DNA of 28,651 nucleotides from Gracilaria caudata (taxonomy: Eukaryota; Rhodophyta; Florideophyceae; Gracilariales; Gracilariaceae), in the NCBI GenBank assembly GCA_030374735.1, contig JASCIV010000256.1, positions 1-28,651 on the forward strand, read 5' to 3'. Below, piece by piece: positions 26,151-28,651 of this stretch (the first letter of the stretch is position 1; the number at the start of each line of letters is the position of its first letter). The notes under the pieces were generated by a model that was not told the origin of the DNA, searched no databases, and saw nothing but the letters and a program-made list of their open reading frames with translations. A program made the position numbers and the translations under genes.

Positions 26151-26722
26151 TTTGGCTCCTCGCCTTTTTGCTTCTGCTTTCATTGCTTATGTATGGCATT
26201 GAGGCCGCCCCATACCACGAAGGCCCCCAAGCATTGACGCATTCCGTACCTCAGCCGCCTCCTTTACCTACAAACCCGTCTTCCAGCCCGTCTCCAACGT
26301 TGATCCGTGTCTTGCTGACAGTCATGGCCCTACCCGTGCTCTTCAAATCCATCGCCATTTGGCTCGGCCAATATCCACAAAGTCTTCGTCTTTCGTACGC
26401 CCAGGCAATCGCTCTCTACGCTTCGTACTTAGTTTGTTGGTTGGCGGGCATCATCCTCTGGATTTTCGCATATGTGAAAGCCTCTTTTGACTTTGGAGAG
26501 GCTGGATTTGCGGTGCTTCTCATTGTTTGTTCTGTCAGCTACCTCACTGAAAGTGTATCGTCTAGGCTCCGTCAGCTGGTCTGGCGTATTCCTGATTTCA
26601 ACCGCCTTCGACGTCGCGAGATCGACGGCTTGGTCCCGACTTTCAGAGCCTTGCTTTCCCTTTCGATCAACGAACACGCTTCAAGCACCTTCCCGTTTGA
26701 TCAGGGGCGTACATGTGACTAA
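26147..26722 (+). pseudogene. Gene B: paralogue of protein A, truncated by insertion of a TIR element
   Basis: Starting from an ATG, a signal-peptide-like segment (MIWLLAFLLLLSLLMYGIEA) is followed by a Pro/Ser linker and three transmembrane segments as in protein A. From YAQAIALYASYLVCWLAG onward the DNA matches protein A at about 95 percent by eye. Similarity ends exactly at FPFDQ, in the first helical module, where the TIR element begins (26702). The frame then picks up GRTCD from the element and stops at TAA. The remaining 300 or so residues of A are not found after the element, so the 3' part is lost. A short 191-aa membrane protein could still be made. Confidence 0.75.
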
Positions 26723-27216
26723 CTAATTGCCCCAACTCGGTAGTCATTAGCAAGCCTAAATTCGGCATAGTTAGTCATTTGTAGTCATCGAGATCACAGT
26801 GGTTGTTACGCGAGGTTAAAGACGCAATCGTACGCGCCACACGCTTGAACGTTTTATCTTTGGCGCGCAGGAGACCATTCTGCTCTGATTCACTTGCGTT
26901 TGCTTGGCAATGACTGCCGTGGCAGCAAGCTCAGTGGTTGATGCGGGATTTTGTTGAGTAGGATCCATCGATAGCAAAGCCTCTGACCGCATGACTGGAC
27001 TGGGAGTTTGTCGTTGATAGCTTTTTGAACATCAAGATGTTTAAAGATGTTAATTTTTGTTCCTATTACGTAAGATTACAGTCTATGCTGTGCAAACGTA
27101 TGCAAAGTGTGAAACGTGTAGTATGTGTACGGTAAATGACTAAATATGACTTGAGTCCCTTTAGTTAGTTAACTGGGCTTTTTACCGATAGTTAGTCAGT
27201 CACATGTACGGGCCTG
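26702..27216. mobile_element. 515-bp non-autonomous DNA transposon (MITE-like) with terminal inverted repeats
   Basis: The left end CAGGGGCGTACATGTGACT (26702) and right end, reverse complemented, CAGGCCCGTACATGTGACT (27216) match at 17 of 19 positions. Both continue with AACTA after a small indel. Several TAGTCAT/ATGACTA words lie inside each end, like subterminal transposase sites. There is no transposase frame. A CAGGG-type terminus suggests the hAT group, but the flanking 8 bases (CGTTTGAT and ATATAGGG) are not a duplication, so the family is uncertain and one flank was probably rearranged. Confidence 0.7.
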
Positions 27217-28018
27217 ATATAGGGTGATAAATGGACCCCATACCCAAAGTAACTACTACCCAAACTGAGTGAGGACGTAAGTAGCACCCAAAACTTTACT
27301 TATATATTTTTTTAAAAAATTAAATAACAGTCACAGGTGTAATTGCACTCGACGGCTTTGATGACAGCGGTGTTTATGTTCACAATGCCATAATATAAGC
27401 ATTTACATCACAAACATAAACAATAAACAAAATTTGTTTGTAAAACTCATATAAATAATCATATAATAATATAAAAGGCAGTAAGTTATTACAACAAAGA
27501 TTCATATAACATAATTTCTTGCACCAATCTAAACTCTTGCACAATAACATACCTTATACAAATATATCTACAAATTTATTAAAGCAGATTCTTTCTATAT
27601 ATAATCGACATAATCATTGTATCATCTTGAATGAATTCCAAACTAGTTCTGTCTAATTTGCAAATTTTTTTACTTGGACAGAAATCGCATTCTTCTTAAA
27701 TGTATTATATGGTTTTGATGTGATCAAATAATTGTTTTTCTTATACAATACATATCAAAATATATGAGTATTCCGTTACATGTTTTTGATTAAAAATCGA
27801 TACTAAGTAGTTTCCGTTACACAACCCTCAGTGAGAGAAAGTGTTACTCCTAAGCCGTTTGAGGTTCATCGCAACTGAGTTCTCTGGAAAGTTAAACGAG
27901 CGGTCAAGCTCTGCCATTCACTACCGGATTTCTAGTTTCATTCATCGGTGGTTGGCAAAACTTTTTCGCGGTACTCTCGCTCGGATTGCGTTTCGTTTGT
28001 CCTAGTTTCTTTGAAGCG
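27217..28018. other. AT-rich island
   Basis: About 27280-27830 is very AT-rich (roughly one base in five is G or C by eye) and has no coding frame. It is rich in TATA, AATAA and ATATAA words. It lies between the TIR element and the 28019 ORF. The change in composition from gene B is abrupt at the element border. Confidence 0.6.
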
Positions 28019-28633
28019 ATGGAGGTGCACGATTTGATTTCTGCTGATTTGTCTAACGTTTCCGAGCCGCGGATGTGCGATGGTCTGTTTGAGAAACATG
28101 GGGGACTAAACAAGATATCTTGGAACATCTTGGCGAAGCAGTTTGAGGTATTTAATCAACCACCCCCATATATTCCGTCGGAGGAAGAGAGATTCGCTTC
28201 ATTCATTAATCTTCACGGATATGGTTTAACCGAGGAAGCCTTTTGTGCAAGTTCATCTTATTGCATGAGGGCTAAGGCGACGAGAAAATCTTCGGTTTAT
28301 TTACTTGGTGAACGTGTACAAGTGACACGAAGAACTTATACATGTTCTGGTATAAAATGTTGCGCAACCAGTATTTCCCATTGTAAGATGCCTCACGATG
28401 GCCTCTGGAACTCAGGCGCAAAAATGTCAACTGAAAATATTGATACTTCGCCACAGCTTGCTAGAGGTCGTTATTTTTCTCAAACCGTATCGTCAAGACC
28501 CATGGAAAGCCGAACTGAATATGTTTACGCTGCCGATTGTAATAAAGCGAGCGGTGCCAGCGAGGCTGGGCGGAACAGGATTGCCACGTGGGTAAGGACT
28601 GATAGGGACAAAGATAGATTTTTACCGCAATAG
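28019..28633 (+). CDS. Unrecognised protein of 204 aa
   Basis: The ATG frame begins MEVHDLISADLSNVSEPRM and is soluble with no signal peptide or transmembrane segment. The middle (about 76-130) is rich in cysteines (C76, C82, C110, C115, C116, C122) and basic residues around KATRKSSVYLLGERVQVTRR; this could be a metal- or nucleic-acid-binding region, but no standard zinc-finger spacing is seen. A PPPYIPSEEE stretch precedes it. The last quarter is Arg/Ser-rich and low in hydrophobics. The frame stops just before the window edge, so a spliced continuation is possible. Neighbouring mobile DNA makes a transposon origin conceivable, without direct evidence. Confidence 0.45.
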   Translation: MEVHDLISADLSNVSEPRMCDGLFEKHGGLNKISWNILAKQFEVFNQPPPYIPSEEERFASFINLHGYGLTEEAFCASSSYCMRAKATRKSSVYLLGERVQVTRRTYTCSGIKCCATSISHCKMPHDGLWNSGAKMSTENIDTSPQLARGRYFSQTVSSRPMESRTEYVYAADCNKASGASEAGRNRIATWVRTDRDKDRFLPQ

Positions 28634-28651
28634 GTAGACAATAGCTGCGAG

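Noticed and set aside
1..28651. CRISPR array, bacterial operon or prophage
   Set aside because: No regularly spaced repeats, no Shine-Dalgarno-led gene clusters; gene content is eukaryotic.

Overview
This is nuclear DNA from an intron-poor eukaryote. The evidence is: long uninterrupted reading frames for typically eukaryotic proteins (a PRMT1-type arginine methyltransferase, an anoctamin/TMEM16 protein, a wax-synthase-type acyltransferase), TATA boxes with short leaders, a Ty1/copia-like gag frame with a plant-type primer-binding site, a tRNA-like repeat and a TIR-bearing DNA element. There are no bacterial operons or ribosome-binding sites. My best guess is a red alga, perhaps a florideophyte with gene islands between repeats. 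An oomycete or another intron-poor protist is not excluded, because nothing here is diagnostic.

Layout. 1-1350: 5' end of a minus-strand LTR retrotransposon (gag start, primer-binding site, probable LTR with two GC-rich stem-loops). 1640-1910: a TATA-plus-pyrimidine-leader promoter driving a 29-codon micro-ORF. 2994-4010 (-): wax-synthase/MBOAT-like acyltransferase. 4865-5746 (+): secreted cysteine-module protein. 6225-7745 (+): glycosylated membrane protein of unknown function. 8984-10450 (-): membrane protein A, with three helical modules. 10530-17750: a long stretch with no convincing large gene. It holds hairpins, small tandem repeats, a second micro-ORF (14630) and a cluster of GATTGCAATC-type repeats. 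17753-18856 (-) PRMT and 19374-21464 (+) anoctamin diverge from a shared GC-rich promoter with two CACGTG boxes. 21465-25900: tRNA-like SINE-type repeats, a possible short retroposon with 12-bp target repeats, and a 30-bp foldback. 25926-26722 (+): a small ORF overlapping (ATGA) a truncated paralogue B of protein A, interrupted by a 515-bp TIR element. 27217-28018: AT-rich island. 28019-28633 (+): unrecognised 204-aa ORF.

The recognised enzymes look like ordinary housekeeping or lipid genes and do not form a pathway. The most unusual content is a recurring short peptide signature (DRF...FYISDME...HLL..L.IH, and DRFxxVxMP) in four places, one of them fused by an ATGA overlap to the A/B membrane-protein family. 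Also unusual are the A/B family itself, with its repeat architecture and near-identical duplicated core, and several near-perfect short-loop inverted repeats. All calls were made by eye; no database search was run.
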